Below, one piece after another: positions 9,175-18,311 of a stretch of DNA of 42,767 nt; position 1 is the first letter of the stretch, and every line of letters begins with the position of its first letter. Under the pieces are notes generated by a model. The model was not told where the DNA came from. It did no database searches and saw only the letters and a program-made list of their open reading frames with translations. The stretch comes from Acidithiobacillus sulfuriphilus (GTDB taxonomy: Bacteria; Pseudomonadota; Gammaproteobacteria; Acidithiobacillales; Acidithiobacillaceae), in NCBI RefSeq assembly GCF_003721225.1, contig NZ_RIZI01000185.1, positions 1 to 42,767 of the forward strand, written 5' to 3'. A program made the position numbers and the translations under genes.

Positions 9175-9295
9175 GGGCGATGGGAAAACGGCGCGCCGCT
9201 CCCCCAGGGGTCTTCCCGCCGCCGCGGCGGACTTGTCGTTTCTCGAAGGATCGCTGCCATTGCCCGCGGCTCAGGAGCTTGCGTGGATATCTTGA
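9164..9295 (+). CDS. Possible 43-aa ORF bridging fliA and motA
   Basis: An ATG 11 nt before the end of fliA opens a frame that fills the whole 108-nt fliA-motA gap and closes 13 nt inside motA. The second half reads like a protein (A-A-A-A-D-L-S-F-L-E-G-S-L-P-L-P). It could be a real small protein, a translational-coupling peptide, or chance. The ribosome-binding site is weak. I do not recognise it. Confidence 0.2.
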   Translation: MLREGDGKTARRSPRGLPAAAADLSFLEGSLPLPAAQELAWIS

Positions 9296-10026
9296 CCATC
9301 GCCGGTCTGTTGCTGGGTTTGGGCGGGATCCTGCTGGGGCAAATGCTGGAGGGTGGAAAAGTCGCCTCCATTCTCCAGTTGACGGCCTTCATCATCGTCA
9401 TTGGCGGCACCACCGGTGCCATCATGGTCCAGTATACACTGCCGGTTTTCATCAAGGCATTAAAGATGCTTCCGTGGATGATCTTCCCGCCCAAGAGCGC
9501 GCCCCAACCCATCGTGGAAAAGATCCTGGAATGGAGCAACACCGCCCGTAAAAATGGCCTGCTGGCCCTGGAGAGCCTGGTGGATTCCATTGCCGATCCA
9601 TTTCTGCAAAAAGGCTTGCAGATGCTGGTGGACGGGACCGAGCCGGAAAAGATTCGCGCCACCCTGGAAGTGGAGCTTCTGGCTCGCGAGGAACTCGATC
9701 GCCAAGCGGCCAAGGTCTTTGAATCCGCTGGCGGTTATGCCCCGACCATCGGCATTCTGGGCGCCGTGCTGGGGCTGATCCATGTGATGGAAAACCTCGC
9801 CGACCCGGCCAAGCTGGGCGCCGGCATCGCTACCGCCTTTGTCGCCACGATTTATGGCGTGGGTTCGGCCAACCTCCTGTTTCTGCCCATCTCCAACAAG
9901 TTGAAAGGGGTGGTGCACGAGCAAAGCTACCTGCGGGAGATGATCATCGAGGGATTGGTGGCCATCGCCGAGGGCGAAAACCCCAAGATCATCGAGAGCC
10001 GGCTGCAGAGTTTCTACGCCCGCTAA
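9283..10026 (+). CDS. motA: Flagellar motor stator protein MotA (MotC/PomA-like)
   Basis: 247 residues from a GTG start preceded by AGGAG with 6-nt spacing. Four membrane helices in the MotA/PomA pattern: LTIAGLLLGLGGILLGQML, a second helix with IIVIGGTTGAIM, a cytoplasmic loop with N-T-A-R-K-N-G-L-L-A-L-E that carries the charged residues meeting FliG, and the last pair with YAPTIGILGAVLGLIHVMENL and AFVATIYGVGSANLLFLP. It is short like PomA/MotC rather than enteric MotA (~295). MotA forms the ion channel of the stator with MotB, but no motB follows here. Confidence 0.93.
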   Translation: MDILTIAGLLLGLGGILLGQMLEGGKVASILQLTAFIIVIGGTTGAIMVQYTLPVFIKALKMLPWMIFPPKSAPQPIVEKILEWSNTARKNGLLALESLVDSIADPFLQKGLQMLVDGTEPEKIRATLEVELLAREELDRQAAKVFESAGGYAPTIGILGAVLGLIHVMENLADPAKLGAGIATAFVATIYGVGSANLLFLPISNKLKGVVHEQSYLREMIIEGLVAIAEGENPKIIESRLQSFYAR

Positions 10027-10213
10027 AAAAGACTATGCTTCAAACTCGTGAGCCTGAAAACGGCATTGGCCCAATGCGCGGCAGAACACTGCGCCAACTG
10101 TCCAATCTAGGTTGCATGATCCTGGAGGCACTGCGAAAGATGGCGCTGGGCTTCGCCGCCGCGCTAGCATGGCATCTTGCAAAGGCCCCGGAAGGCTTCC
10201 CAAGGAGCGCGCC

Positions 10214-10369
10214 ATGGCCGATGCAACGATTCCCCCGGTGGGTACCACACCGCCCGTGCTTCCCGTAAGGCCGGGCGCAGAAAAGCCGGAGAAAAAGCCG
10301 CCGCGCCGAAAGGACCGTCCTCCGGAAAAGGACACGGATCCGGATCATCGCATCGATGACTATGCCTGA
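10214..10369 (+). CDS. Small proline- and charge-rich protein at the end of the flagellar operon
   Basis: 51 residues from the ATG at 10214, with AAGGAG seven nt upstream. The sequence has a short Pro/Val-rich N-terminus (PPVGTTPPVLPVRP), a basic Pro/Lys stretch (EKPEKKPPRRK) and an acidic tail ending D-H-R-I-D-D-Y-A. No membrane segment is visible, and it is probably disordered. The last 10 nt overlap the 3' end of the convergent rqcH-like gene. From memory, short disordered proteins with a similar I-D-x-Y-A ending occur beside flagellar genes in other proteobacteria, but I cannot confirm that here. The 187 nt between motA and this ORF hold no other clear gene. Confidence 0.5.
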   Translation: MADATIPPVGTTPPVLPVRPGAEKPEKKPPRRKDRPPEKDTDPDHRIDDYA

Positions 10370-11889
10370 TCATCCCGCCGTACACGGCGGCTGTGGAAAT
10401 GGCGATAGATGACCTCGCCCGGACCGCCACCGGGGCGGCGCTGGAGATGGTGGGCTTCGGTCCAGTCCACTTCGGCACTCATGGCCCGGCACTGACTCTG
10501 CTGCAGGGCGACGCGGGCGGCGCCATGGATGACGGACTCCGGGACGGGGACGTTGCGTTGCGGCCGGCGCAGCAGCACATGGCTGCCCGGCAAATCCTGC
10601 ACGTGGAACCAGAGATCCCAGGGATTGGCGACGCGAAAGGTGAGGCGATCGTTTTCCTTGGCATTGCGTCCCCACAGCAATTCAAAGCCGTCGAGCCACA
10701 TCTGGCCGAAAGGCGTGGAAGCGGAAGCCGCGGAGGAAGATCCCGGCGCTTTTCCGGGGCTCCGCAATGGCCTGTCGCCTCGCCGCCCGGGGTCCGCATC
10801 GCCGTTGCCTTGTTCCCAGACGGTCCTGAAAGCCTGCAGCCGTTCCCATTCTGCGCTTTGCGCCGCCAGCCGCGCCTGGGCCTGGCGGCGGCCGCGTTCG
10901 CTGCGCCGCGCCTGCCCCATCAACCACTGGGCCTGCTGGTGGAGCCGTTTGCCGGCGGGCACATGGATGTGGATGGTTTGCACCGGATCGACCGTATAGT
11001 CCTGGGTATGGAGCGGGCCGCCGGGATGGACGGCGTCGGGCAGGGCGAAGAGGGCGTGGGCCATGCGCCGGTATTGTTCCGGATCTTCCCAGCGCGCCAG
11101 GTCGGCACGGATATTTTCCAGTTTTTTGCGCTGCTGTGCCTCGCGCTGAGCTAAGACGGCTGCGTAGGCGAGGTCTTTGGGGGGCGCGCCGGCGGGCAGG
11201 GCGATGGCCCTTTCCCAAGGGGTCTCCGCCAGCACGTCCCAGCCAGGAATGACGATGGGGTAAAGGATTTCCGCGCCGGCGCGGCGCAAACGCCACCACG
11301 GCTGGCAGCCTTGGGGGCGTTGTGCCAGCGCCGCGGCCAGGGCTGCCTGCCCGGCCTCGTCCCAAGGGCGATAGCTGGGCGCCATACACTGGAGGGGGCC
11401 GCCGTTGGTGCCGCTCGGATCGTTTGCCGGGGTATAAACCGCACCGGGGAGAAAACGCGGCCGGGCCTGTTCCAGACTATCCCAGCGCCAAGCCAGCCGG
11501 ATGCGGGCCTCGGCATCGAGCAGGACGATATTCCCTCTGCCTCCGAAGCATTCGGCGATGAGGCTGAGGCGATCTTCGCGCTTGCTCAATTGGGTGCGGG
11601 AAAAATCGAAACGGACGATACGGTCGGCCCAGGGCAGGGATAATTCCTCCAGGCGAAAGCCGCGCAGCCGTTGGGCGAGCTGTTTGACGAAGGCGCTCTG
11701 GGGCGGCTGCTCCTCTTTTCGGGTGGCCCGCCATAGACCCAGCGGCGCGCGATGGGCCAGGAGGGCCACGGCCTCATCGCGAAAGTGCAGCACCACCCCG
11801 CCCGGCCATTCGTCCACCCGTTGGAGCATTTTTCCCCGGCAAAGGGGCTGAAGACATTGCACGGCCGATTCGAGTTGCAGCGTATCCAT
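10360..11889 (-). CDS. rqcH: NFACT-family protein, RqcH-like ribosome quality-control factor
   Basis: 509 residues from the ATG at 11889 (an ATG at 11901 is an alternative). The NFACT-N domain contains the Asp-Arg pair near residues 89-90 (PWADRIVRFDFSRTQ), the position of the essential DR of Bacillus RqcH. A central coiled-coil region rich in Arg/Gln/Ala follows. The C-terminal NFACT-R (DUF814) domain has WLDGFELLWGRNAKENDRLT, DLWFHVQDLPGSHVLLR and a terminal G-E-V-I-Y-R-H-F-H. RqcH binds stalled 50S-peptidyl-tRNA complexes and adds C-terminal alanine tails for degradation. Whether this one is active in tailing is inferred from the DR motif. Confidence 0.82.
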   Translation of the reverse strand: MDTLQLESAVQCLQPLCRGKMLQRVDEWPGGVVLHFRDEAVALLAHRAPLGLWRATRKEEQPPQSAFVKQLAQRLRGFRLEELSLPWADRIVRFDFSRTQLSKREDRLSLIAECFGGRGNIVLLDAEARIRLAWRWDSLEQARPRFLPGAVYTPANDPSGTNGGPLQCMAPSYRPWDEAGQAALAAALAQRPQGCQPWWRLRRAGAEILYPIVIPGWDVLAETPWERAIALPAGAPPKDLAYAAVLAQREAQQRKKLENIRADLARWEDPEQYRRMAHALFALPDAVHPGGPLHTQDYTVDPVQTIHIHVPAGKRLHQQAQWLMGQARRSERGRRQAQARLAAQSAEWERLQAFRTVWEQGNGDADPGRRGDRPLRSPGKAPGSSSAASASTPFGQMWLDGFELLWGRNAKENDRLTFRVANPWDLWFHVQDLPGSHVLLRRPQRNVPVPESVIHGAARVALQQSQCRAMSAEVDWTEAHHLQRRPGGGPGEVIYRHFHSRRVRRDDQA

Positions 11890-11961
11890 GAGGCCTAGCA
11901 TAACATAGCTATCAATCTGACTGCCGCCGGTGCCGCCGCGGAACATTTGCGCGAAAATAAT

Positions 11962-11990
11962 TTGACAGCCGACGGGCAAATCCTTATATT
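11962..11990 (+). promoter_or_regulatory. Sigma-70 promoter of the tRNA-Ala gene
   Basis: A perfect -35 TTGACA at 11962-11967, a 17-bp spacer and TATATT at 11985-11990. Transcription would start about 6-8 nt later, just before the tRNA at 12001. A GC-rich stretch next to the -10 (ACGTCGC) resembles a stringent discriminator, as is common for stable RNA promoters. Confidence 0.8.
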
Positions 11991-12000
11991 ACGTCGCATC

Positions 12001-12076
<76 letters not shown>

Positions 12077-12092
12077 ATCCCCAATCTTGCAG

Positions 12093-12136
12093 ACCCCAGA
12101 AACATGCACAACCTAGCGTAAATGCGGGGTTTTTTC
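12093..12136 (+). terminator. Possible terminator after tRNA-Ala
   Basis: ACCCC (12093-12097) can pair with GGGGT (12126-12130), and a run of T follows directly (12130-12135). The loop of about 28 nt is long, so the hairpin is weaker than a textbook terminator, but position and T-run fit the end of the tRNA transcript. Confidence 0.4.
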
Positions 12137-12228
12137 CGTGGACTGCGGACCTCGGCCAATGTCTTCCTACATCCGTCCATTGCCCCGGTAGGTGCCAGAT
12201 ATTTCTGCTCTCCCGGCTGTGCCCCGTA

Positions 12229-14022
12229 TCAAAGCGCTTTGGTATCCGTCAGGAATTGATGCTTGGCCAATCGCGCATAAATCGGGCAATCCCCTAAAAG
12301 ATCGTCGTGCTTCCCCTGTCCAACGATTCTTCCATCCTTGAGGACAAGGATCCAATCCGCATGCCGCACGGTCGACAGGCGATGCGCGATGGTGACGGTC
12401 GTGCGGTTTTTCCCAAGGCGGGTGAGGGCGCTTTGAACGGCGTGCTCACTTTCCGAGTCAAGCGCGCTCGTCGCCTCATCCAGCAGAAGGATCCGAGGAT
12501 CTTTCAGCAATGCCCGGGCGATAGCGATGCGTTGTCTTTGGCCGCCGGAGAGCGTTATTCCGCGTTCGCCCAGTTGGGTGTCCAAACCCTCCGGAAGGGT
12601 GCGCAAAAATTCCCAGGCATGGGCGGCCTGCGCCGCCTCCATGACCTCCGTTTCCGTAGCTGAGGGCCTGCCCAGGAGGATGTTTTCACGCGCACTCGCC
12701 GAAAAGATTACGGGTTCCTGCGAGACCACTGCAAAGGCCGATCGCAATTCCTGCATCGATAGACGCGTCAGGGGCACGCCCTCCAAAAGAATCTCTCCGG
12801 CCTGGGGATCATAAAAACGCAAAAGGAGATGAAAGAGAGTGGATTTACCGGCCCCCGAAGGACCCACCAACGCAACATGCTGTCCCGCCCCTATGGTGCA
12901 ACTGAGGCGCTGGATGGCGTAATGGCGCGGGCGTGTTGGATAGTGAAACTCCACCTGCCGGAATTCCACCTGTCCCTTTCCCGCCGGCAATGGCACGGGA
13001 TCTTGCGGCTCCTGGATGGGATTGACCGCATTCAAAAGGGCCAAAACGCGTTCGCCGGCACCTACGCCCCGTTGCAGGAAGCCCCACGCCTCGCTGATGC
13101 TGGCGGAAGAGATCGCCGCGAAGAAGGCGTAGAAGAGGAAGGCCGTGAGCTGGGCCGCCGTCAGCATGCCCGAATGAATCTGATGAAAACCCAGGCGGAG
13201 CATGCCGGCAATGAGGAGGAAGACGATGACACCGGTGGCCACCGACATGCCCATGCCCAAGCGTAAGCGCCGATAGGTCAGTTGCAAGCCGCTGCGGACC
13301 AGATTTTCGTAGATCGCACCGACGCGGGACTCGGATTGATAGCTTTGGACGGTGCGGATCCCGTTGATGGACTCTTCCACAACGGCCCCCAAATCCGCAA
13401 GACGATCTTGCGTCTCCCGTGCCAATCGTCGTATCTCCTTACCGACACTCCGCCAAAGAAGCACCAAAAAGGGCACCAATAACACCACGAGGAGCGTCAT
13501 GGCAGGATCCATGACAAGCATCACGATCAGTGAACCCAGCAACATGACGATGCTTCGCGGGGCATAGGGCAATGCCGCGGTCACGGCGGTTTTCAGGAGT
13601 GCCACATCCGTGAGCAGCCGACTGATGATGTCACCGGTCCTGCGCTTCTCAAAAAATGCCGGGGAGAGGCCCAGAACATGGCGAAACACCGCGGTACGCA
13701 AATCAGCCATCACCCTTTCGCCCACCCAAGTGATCAGAAAATTCCTCAGCGCACCGGCAAGGGTCCAGACGAGTCCGAGTCCGAAGATGACAACGATGAC
13801 CCGCCACTCGTGCCTTTGGGCGCCCTGCACGATGGCTGTGGCCATGAGCTTGGGCAGCAGCAGCAAGGCGCCTGCGGAGAGAAGCATGGACGCGAAGAAC
13901 CCGGCCAGCGCCAAGCCGTGAGGACGCACATAGGCGCCGACAATGCGCACCATACGGCTCGCGGTGAGAGCTTCTTCCCCGGCGCTGCTCTTTGCGTCTC
14001 CTCGCTCTTCCAAATAAGGCAT
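12229..14022 (-). CDS. MsbA-like ABC exporter (fused permease/ATPase)
   Basis: 597 residues. The N-terminal half is a six-helix exporter domain with an FEKRRTGDIISRLLTD coupling-loop region. The C-terminal nucleotide-binding domain has Walker A GPSGAGKSTLFHLLLRF, Q-loop VVSQEPVIF, signature LSGGQRQRIAIARALL, Walker B RILLLDEATSALD and H-loop TIAHRLSTV. It works as a homodimer exporting lipids, drugs or peptides. An AGAGGA site precedes the ATG. It starts 30 nt after the RND pump stop on the same strand, so it is probably the fourth gene of the efflux operon. The substrate cannot be read from the sequence; an MsbA function is possible but not shown. Confidence 0.88.
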   Translation of the reverse strand: MPYLEERGDAKSSAGEEALTASRMVRIVGAYVRPHGLALAGFFASMLLSAGALLLLPKLMATAIVQGAQRHEWRVIVVIFGLGLVWTLAGALRNFLITWVGERVMADLRTAVFRHVLGLSPAFFEKRRTGDIISRLLTDVALLKTAVTAALPYAPRSIVMLLGSLIVMLVMDPAMTLLVVLLVPFLVLLWRSVGKEIRRLARETQDRLADLGAVVEESINGIRTVQSYQSESRVGAIYENLVRSGLQLTYRRLRLGMGMSVATGVIVFLLIAGMLRLGFHQIHSGMLTAAQLTAFLFYAFFAAISSASISEAWGFLQRGVGAGERVLALLNAVNPIQEPQDPVPLPAGKGQVEFRQVEFHYPTRPRHYAIQRLSCTIGAGQHVALVGPSGAGKSTLFHLLLRFYDPQAGEILLEGVPLTRLSMQELRSAFAVVSQEPVIFSASARENILLGRPSATETEVMEAAQAAHAWEFLRTLPEGLDTQLGERGITLSGGQRQRIAIARALLKDPRILLLDEATSALDSESEHAVQSALTRLGKNRTTVTIAHRLSTVRHADWILVLKDGRIVGQGKHDDLLGDCPIYARLAKHQFLTDTKAL

Positions 14023-14052
14023 GCACCAGTCCTCTTGATAGCTACTCTGTTT

Positions 14053-17000
14053 TTATTCGGGGGCGAAGGCTGCGGGTTCCCAGGGGTCTTTTCTGCGCCG
14101 CAGGCGCTCGGTCAGTGCCTCCATCCACAGATAGAAAGCCGGGGTCACATAGAGGGTGAGAAACTGGGAAAAAATCAGCCCTCCCACCACCGCCACGCCC
14201 AAGGGTACACGGGTCTGGGCGCCGGTACCGAAGCCGATGGCGATGGGCAGGACGCCGAGGATGGCCGCGAATGTGGTCATCATGATGGGCCGGTAGCGGA
14301 CCGCACAGGCGCCGCGAATCGCCTCTTCCGCGCTGGCACCCTCCCTTCTGCCGCTGATGGCGAAATCCACCAGGATGATGCCGTTCTTCTTGACCAATCC
14401 CAGGAGCATGATGATGCCGATGAAGCTATAGAGATCAAGGGGCAATCCGAACAGATACAGCGACAGCAGCGCGCCGAAGGCCGCCAACGGCAGCGCCGTC
14501 AGGATTGTCAGGGGATGCAAAAAGTGCTCGTAGAGCACTGCGAGCACCACGTAGATCAGCAGGACGGTCGCAAAGAGCAGGATCGGCAGCGACTTGAACG
14601 AAGACTGAAAGAGCGCGGCATTGCCGCCAAAACGTCCATTCACGCCCGCCGGCAAGATATTATGGGCGACCTTCTGCACAAGCGGAATTGCCTGACCGAT
14701 GGTCGTTCCGGGAGCCAGGTTGAATGAGATAGTGGTGGAAGGCAGGCCGTCGTGCTGGCGCAGCGATAACGGACCGGCATCATAGCGAAAATTGACCACT
14801 GCCGACAGAGGGACCAGGTTGCCCCCAGCTCCAGGTACACTGAGGGTATCAAGGGCCTGTATGCTGTTTTGATACTGCGGATCGATTTCCATCAGGACTT
14901 CATATTGATCCGTGGAACCGTAGATGGTGCCCACTTTGCGACCGCCGAAGGCGAGGTTGAGGGTTTCCTCGATGGACTCGGGCGTTACCCCCAGGGCAGT
15001 GGCGGCAGCCCGGCGAATGGAGATGGCGACCTGTGGATTATTGTTCTCGAGACTGCTATTCACGGACTGCAACTGCGGCACCCGGCGCAGGGCCTCGGTG
15101 AGCCGCTCGGTCGCCTGATTGACCGTGGACCAACTGGTCCCCAGCAACTCATAGACATAGGCACCATTGGCGGAAGCCGTGCCGCTTTGCGCCCCTTGCT
15201 GCCCCATGAAGACGATAAGGGCATTGTGATAGGGGGCTACCGCCTTGCGCAGCGACTGAATGACGGATGCGGTATCTTCCGTATAGGCCGATTTCAAGCG
15301 CACGAAACAGTTTCCCTTGGTGGTACCGCTGAAGGCCCCCGGCCCTTGGCCAGCCGACGAGATCACCGAGAGTACGGCGGGATTTTCCTGAATCGCGCGC
15401 GCGATACCCTTTTGCTCCCCTGCGATCTGCGCAAAACTCAGTCCGGGCGGATAGGTGATGTTGACATTGAGCAGCCCCGCCCGCTGATCGGGCAGGAAGC
15501 TTTTTTGCACAAGGCCCATCAACACGAAACATCCAATCAGCGTCAATCCCGCAAGGCCCAGTACCCAGCCCTTATGACGCAAAGCGAAGTCCAGAGACTG
15601 CAGATAGAGCGCACGGCTTTTGTTGAAAATCCGCTGGAAGAGGCCGCGATCCGCCGCATCGCTGCGTTTCAAAAAACGCGCCGCGAGGGCTGGGGTTGCC
15701 GTCAGGGCGACCAGTCCGGAGACCAGGATCACCACGGAGATGGTCACTCCGAAGGCTGCGAATAGATGTCCGACGAAACCGCCGAGGAAGAGGAGCGGCA
15801 GGAAGATGATGGCGAGGGAAAGGGTCATGGAGAGCACCGTAAAGCCGATTTCCCGGCCGCCCACCAGGGCTGCGGTGAATCCCTCTTCACCGCGATCAAG
15901 GTGGCGGTTGATGTTCTCGAGCATGACCACCGCATCGTCCACCACGAAGCCCACCGCCAGGGTCAGAGCCAGCAGGGTGAGGGTGTTGAGGCTATAGCCC
16001 AGCAACCACATGACGAGAAAAGTTCCGAGCAGCGAGAAGGGAATCGCGAGCGCCCCGATGACGGTGGCCGCGAAGCGCCGCAAAAAGACCCACATCACGC
16101 CGGCGACGAGGACACTGGCAAGGGCGAGGGTGAAGAGTACTTCCTGAACCGCGGCGCGGATATAGTCGGCATTGTCGAAGACGACCTGCATCCGCACCCC
16201 GCCCGGTGCGGTGGCGGCGAGTTCCGGGAGCAACCGATGAATGGCGTTGGAGATGGCAACGGTATTGCTGCCCGGCTGGCGGACCACGGCCAGGACAATG
16301 CCGGGGTTTTTATTCAGCCAGGTTTCTTGCTGATTGTACTCGGTGCTATTGACCGCATGCCCCACGGCGGTCAGCGGTACCGGATGGCCATGGGCATAGG
16401 CGAGAATCAGGTGATTGTAAGCCGCAGCCGTATGGAGTTGGCCGTGCACCTGGGTCTGCAGATCCGCATGACTACCCTCGATGGTACCCTGGGGCAGATC
16501 CACATTGGCCGATCCGATGGCGCTTTCCACCGCCTGCAAGCTGAGGCCGCGGGCGGACAGGGCGAAGGGATTGACATAGATGCGTACGGCATAGGTCTTG
16601 GCGCCGAAGACCTGCACGTCGGCCACTCCGGGGACCGTCGAGAGGATCGTGGCCACTCGTGTTTCGGCATAACGGTTCAACTGGTAGAGGCGCATGTTCG
16701 GGGCCGAGAGCCCGATGTACAAAATCGGACGGGCGGAAGGGTTGAGGTTCTTGACCAGGGGCGGCTGAGGGAGATCGGGCGGCAGAAAATGCTGGGCTTG
16801 GCCCACGGTGTCCGAGACCTCCTGAGTGACCGCGATGGCAGAGGTGCTCAGATTGAATTGCAGGGTGATCCGGGTCGAGCCGTTCTGGCTCACCGCGCTC
16901 ATGGAAGCAAGACCGGGGATGCTGGTGAACTGCCGTTCGAGGGGGGTGGCGACGGAGCTCGCCATGGTCTCAGGGCTCGCTCCGGGGAGACTTGCAGTGA

Positions 17001-17139
17001 CCAATACCGTCGGAAAGCTGACATTGGGCAGAAGCGCCATGGGCAACTGGAAGTAGCCGACCATACCGAGCAACAGGACCGCCATGGCGAGCACGGTGGT
17101 CGCCACCGGGCGGCGGATAAAGGGAGCGGAAAAATTCAC
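14053..17139 (-). CDS. RND efflux pump, HAE1/MdtB-like inner-membrane transporter
   Basis: 1028 residues, full length for the AcrB/MdtB family. The N-terminus is FIRRPVATTVLAMAVLLLG. The proton-relay motif VGFVVDDAVVMLENINRHL carries the paired Asp in TM4, and LGLVKKNGIILVDFA carries the conserved Lys in TM10. Two large periplasmic porter loops are present. It drives drug or metabolite efflux by proton antiport with the adaptor and outer-membrane channel encoded upstream. The GTG start overlaps the adaptor stop (GTGA) and has GGGAGGA upstream. The sequence looks closest to MdtB/MdtC and HAE1 pumps rather than heavy-metal CzcA pumps. Confidence 0.94.
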   Translation of the reverse strand: MNFSAPFIRRPVATTVLAMAVLLLGMVGYFQLPMALLPNVSFPTVLVTASLPGASPETMASSVATPLERQFTSIPGLASMSAVSQNGSTRITLQFNLSTSAIAVTQEVSDTVGQAQHFLPPDLPQPPLVKNLNPSARPILYIGLSAPNMRLYQLNRYAETRVATILSTVPGVADVQVFGAKTYAVRIYVNPFALSARGLSLQAVESAIGSANVDLPQGTIEGSHADLQTQVHGQLHTAAAYNHLILAYAHGHPVPLTAVGHAVNSTEYNQQETWLNKNPGIVLAVVRQPGSNTVAISNAIHRLLPELAATAPGGVRMQVVFDNADYIRAAVQEVLFTLALASVLVAGVMWVFLRRFAATVIGALAIPFSLLGTFLVMWLLGYSLNTLTLLALTLAVGFVVDDAVVMLENINRHLDRGEEGFTAALVGGREIGFTVLSMTLSLAIIFLPLLFLGGFVGHLFAAFGVTISVVILVSGLVALTATPALAARFLKRSDAADRGLFQRIFNKSRALYLQSLDFALRHKGWVLGLAGLTLIGCFVLMGLVQKSFLPDQRAGLLNVNITYPPGLSFAQIAGEQKGIARAIQENPAVLSVISSAGQGPGAFSGTTKGNCFVRLKSAYTEDTASVIQSLRKAVAPYHNALIVFMGQQGAQSGTASANGAYVYELLGTSWSTVNQATERLTEALRRVPQLQSVNSSLENNNPQVAISIRRAAATALGVTPESIEETLNLAFGGRKVGTIYGSTDQYEVLMEIDPQYQNSIQALDTLSVPGAGGNLVPLSAVVNFRYDAGPLSLRQHDGLPSTTISFNLAPGTTIGQAIPLVQKVAHNILPAGVNGRFGGNAALFQSSFKSLPILLFATVLLIYVVLAVLYEHFLHPLTILTALPLAAFGALLSLYLFGLPLDLYSFIGIIMLLGLVKKNGIILVDFAISGRREGASAEEAIRGACAVRYRPIMMTTFAAILGVLPIAIGFGTGAQTRVPLGVAVVGGLIFSQFLTLYVTPAFYLWMEALTERLRRRKDPWEPAAFAPE

Positions 17140-18311
17140 TGGCTCCTCCCGCCCGCCGCACGGCCTTGCGGCAACGCCTGCCCGGGCGATGTGGCCGATA
17201 TCGGCCGGACCCGGGCGCCGGGATGCAGATGGGCAGGAGCGCCGATGATGATGGTCTGGCCGGCGGTCAACCCGCGTACCGCATCGAGGCCATGGTTCTG
17301 GCCGATATACGTGACGGGCTGCATTACCGCTTCCCCTTTCGATATGACATATACAAAGGGACCCTTGACCCCTTCCTGCAGGGCGCTGTGGGGGATCATG
17401 AGCGCATGGGGGAGCACCCTGCGGATAAAGCGCACCTGGACATAGGCGCCGGGCCAGAGTGCACTGTCTTTGTTGGGCAGGACGGCCCGGGCGGTGAGGG
17501 TGTCAGAGGCAGCATCGACGCTGTTGTCGACGGCGATCACCCTGCCCCGGCCCAGATAATGACGGCGATCATTGCTCCAGATGGCCACTGTGGGGGTGGG
17601 CAGCGCCGCCGCCCGGCGCAGAGCGGCGAGGTCTTTTCCGGGGAGACTGAATTCGATCTCGATGGGTCGGACCTGGGTCAGGGTACAGAGCAAGGTGCTG
17701 TTTGCGGAGACCAGGTTCCCACTCTTGATATTCAGCAGTCCAACATGCCCGGCGATGGGCGCCCGGATCCTGGTATAGGAAAGGTTCAGGTCCGCGGCCT
17801 GCACGGCGGCTCGGTCCGCAGCGACCGTCGCGGCCTCCGTCGCGGCCGATGCCTGCGCCTGCTGGTAGGTCTGGGCCGTGACATAATCCTTGGCGATGAG
17901 GGGTTGATAGGCCTTGACCTGGGTATCGTCGTAAACGAGTTGCGCCTTGGCGCCCTGCAGATCGGCCTCATCCTGGCGGAGTGCCGCCAGTTGGGGCGCC
18001 GGGTCGATGACGAAGAGCAATTGACCCTTGTGAACCCTTTGTCCGGAGCGGACGGCTACGGTTTCCAAAAGACCCGTGATCTGGGGTTCGATGGACACCG
18101 AGTGGATCGCCATGGCCTGGCCGAGGGTGGGGATGGTGAGGGCGAGCGATCCTTCCTTGACCAGGGCCGTGGTGACGGGGACCGGCGGCGGCGGTCGCAG
18201 ATGTTCCGCCTTTTGACAGCCGGTGAGGAGCAACGGCAGCAGAAGCATCCCTTTCAGCGCCCATCGGCGGAGATTGTGCGGGCCGGGCAAAAAACGTGTG
18301 CGGGTGGTCAT
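17136..18311 (-). CDS. RND efflux periplasmic adaptor (membrane fusion) lipoprotein
   Basis: 391 residues. A lipobox LLLTGC places the lipidated Cys at about residue 32. The biotinyl-lipoyl half-motifs (QITGLLETVAVRSGQRVHKG and RIRAPIAGHVGLLNIKSGN) flank an alpha-hairpin of about 80 residues, followed by beta-barrel and membrane-proximal domains. It bridges the RND pump and the outer-membrane channel. The ATG overlaps the stop of the outer-membrane gene (ATGA), and its own stop overlaps the RND gene, so the three form one translationally coupled unit. Confidence 0.94.
   Translation of the reverse strand: MTTRTRFLPGPHNLRRWALKGMLLLPLLLTGCQKAEHLRPPPPVPVTTALVKEGSLALTIPTLGQAMAIHSVSIEPQITGLLETVAVRSGQRVHKGQLLFVIDPAPQLAALRQDEADLQGAKAQLVYDDTQVKAYQPLIAKDYVTAQTYQQAQASAATEAATVAADRAAVQAADLNLSYTRIRAPIAGHVGLLNIKSGNLVSANSTLLCTLTQVRPIEIEFSLPGKDLAALRRAAALPTPTVAIWSNDRRHYLGRGRVIAVDNSVDAASDTLTARAVLPNKDSALWPGAYVQVRFIRRVLPHALMIPHSALQEGVKGPFVYVISKGEAVMQPVTYIGQNHGLDAVRGLTAGQTIIIGAPAHLHPGARVRPISATSPGQALPQGRAAGGRSQ

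Noticed and set aside
15766..17445. 559-codon plus-strand frame opposite the RND pump
   Set aside because: The minus strand encodes a full-length RND transporter with all motifs; this frame is its reverse complement shadow.
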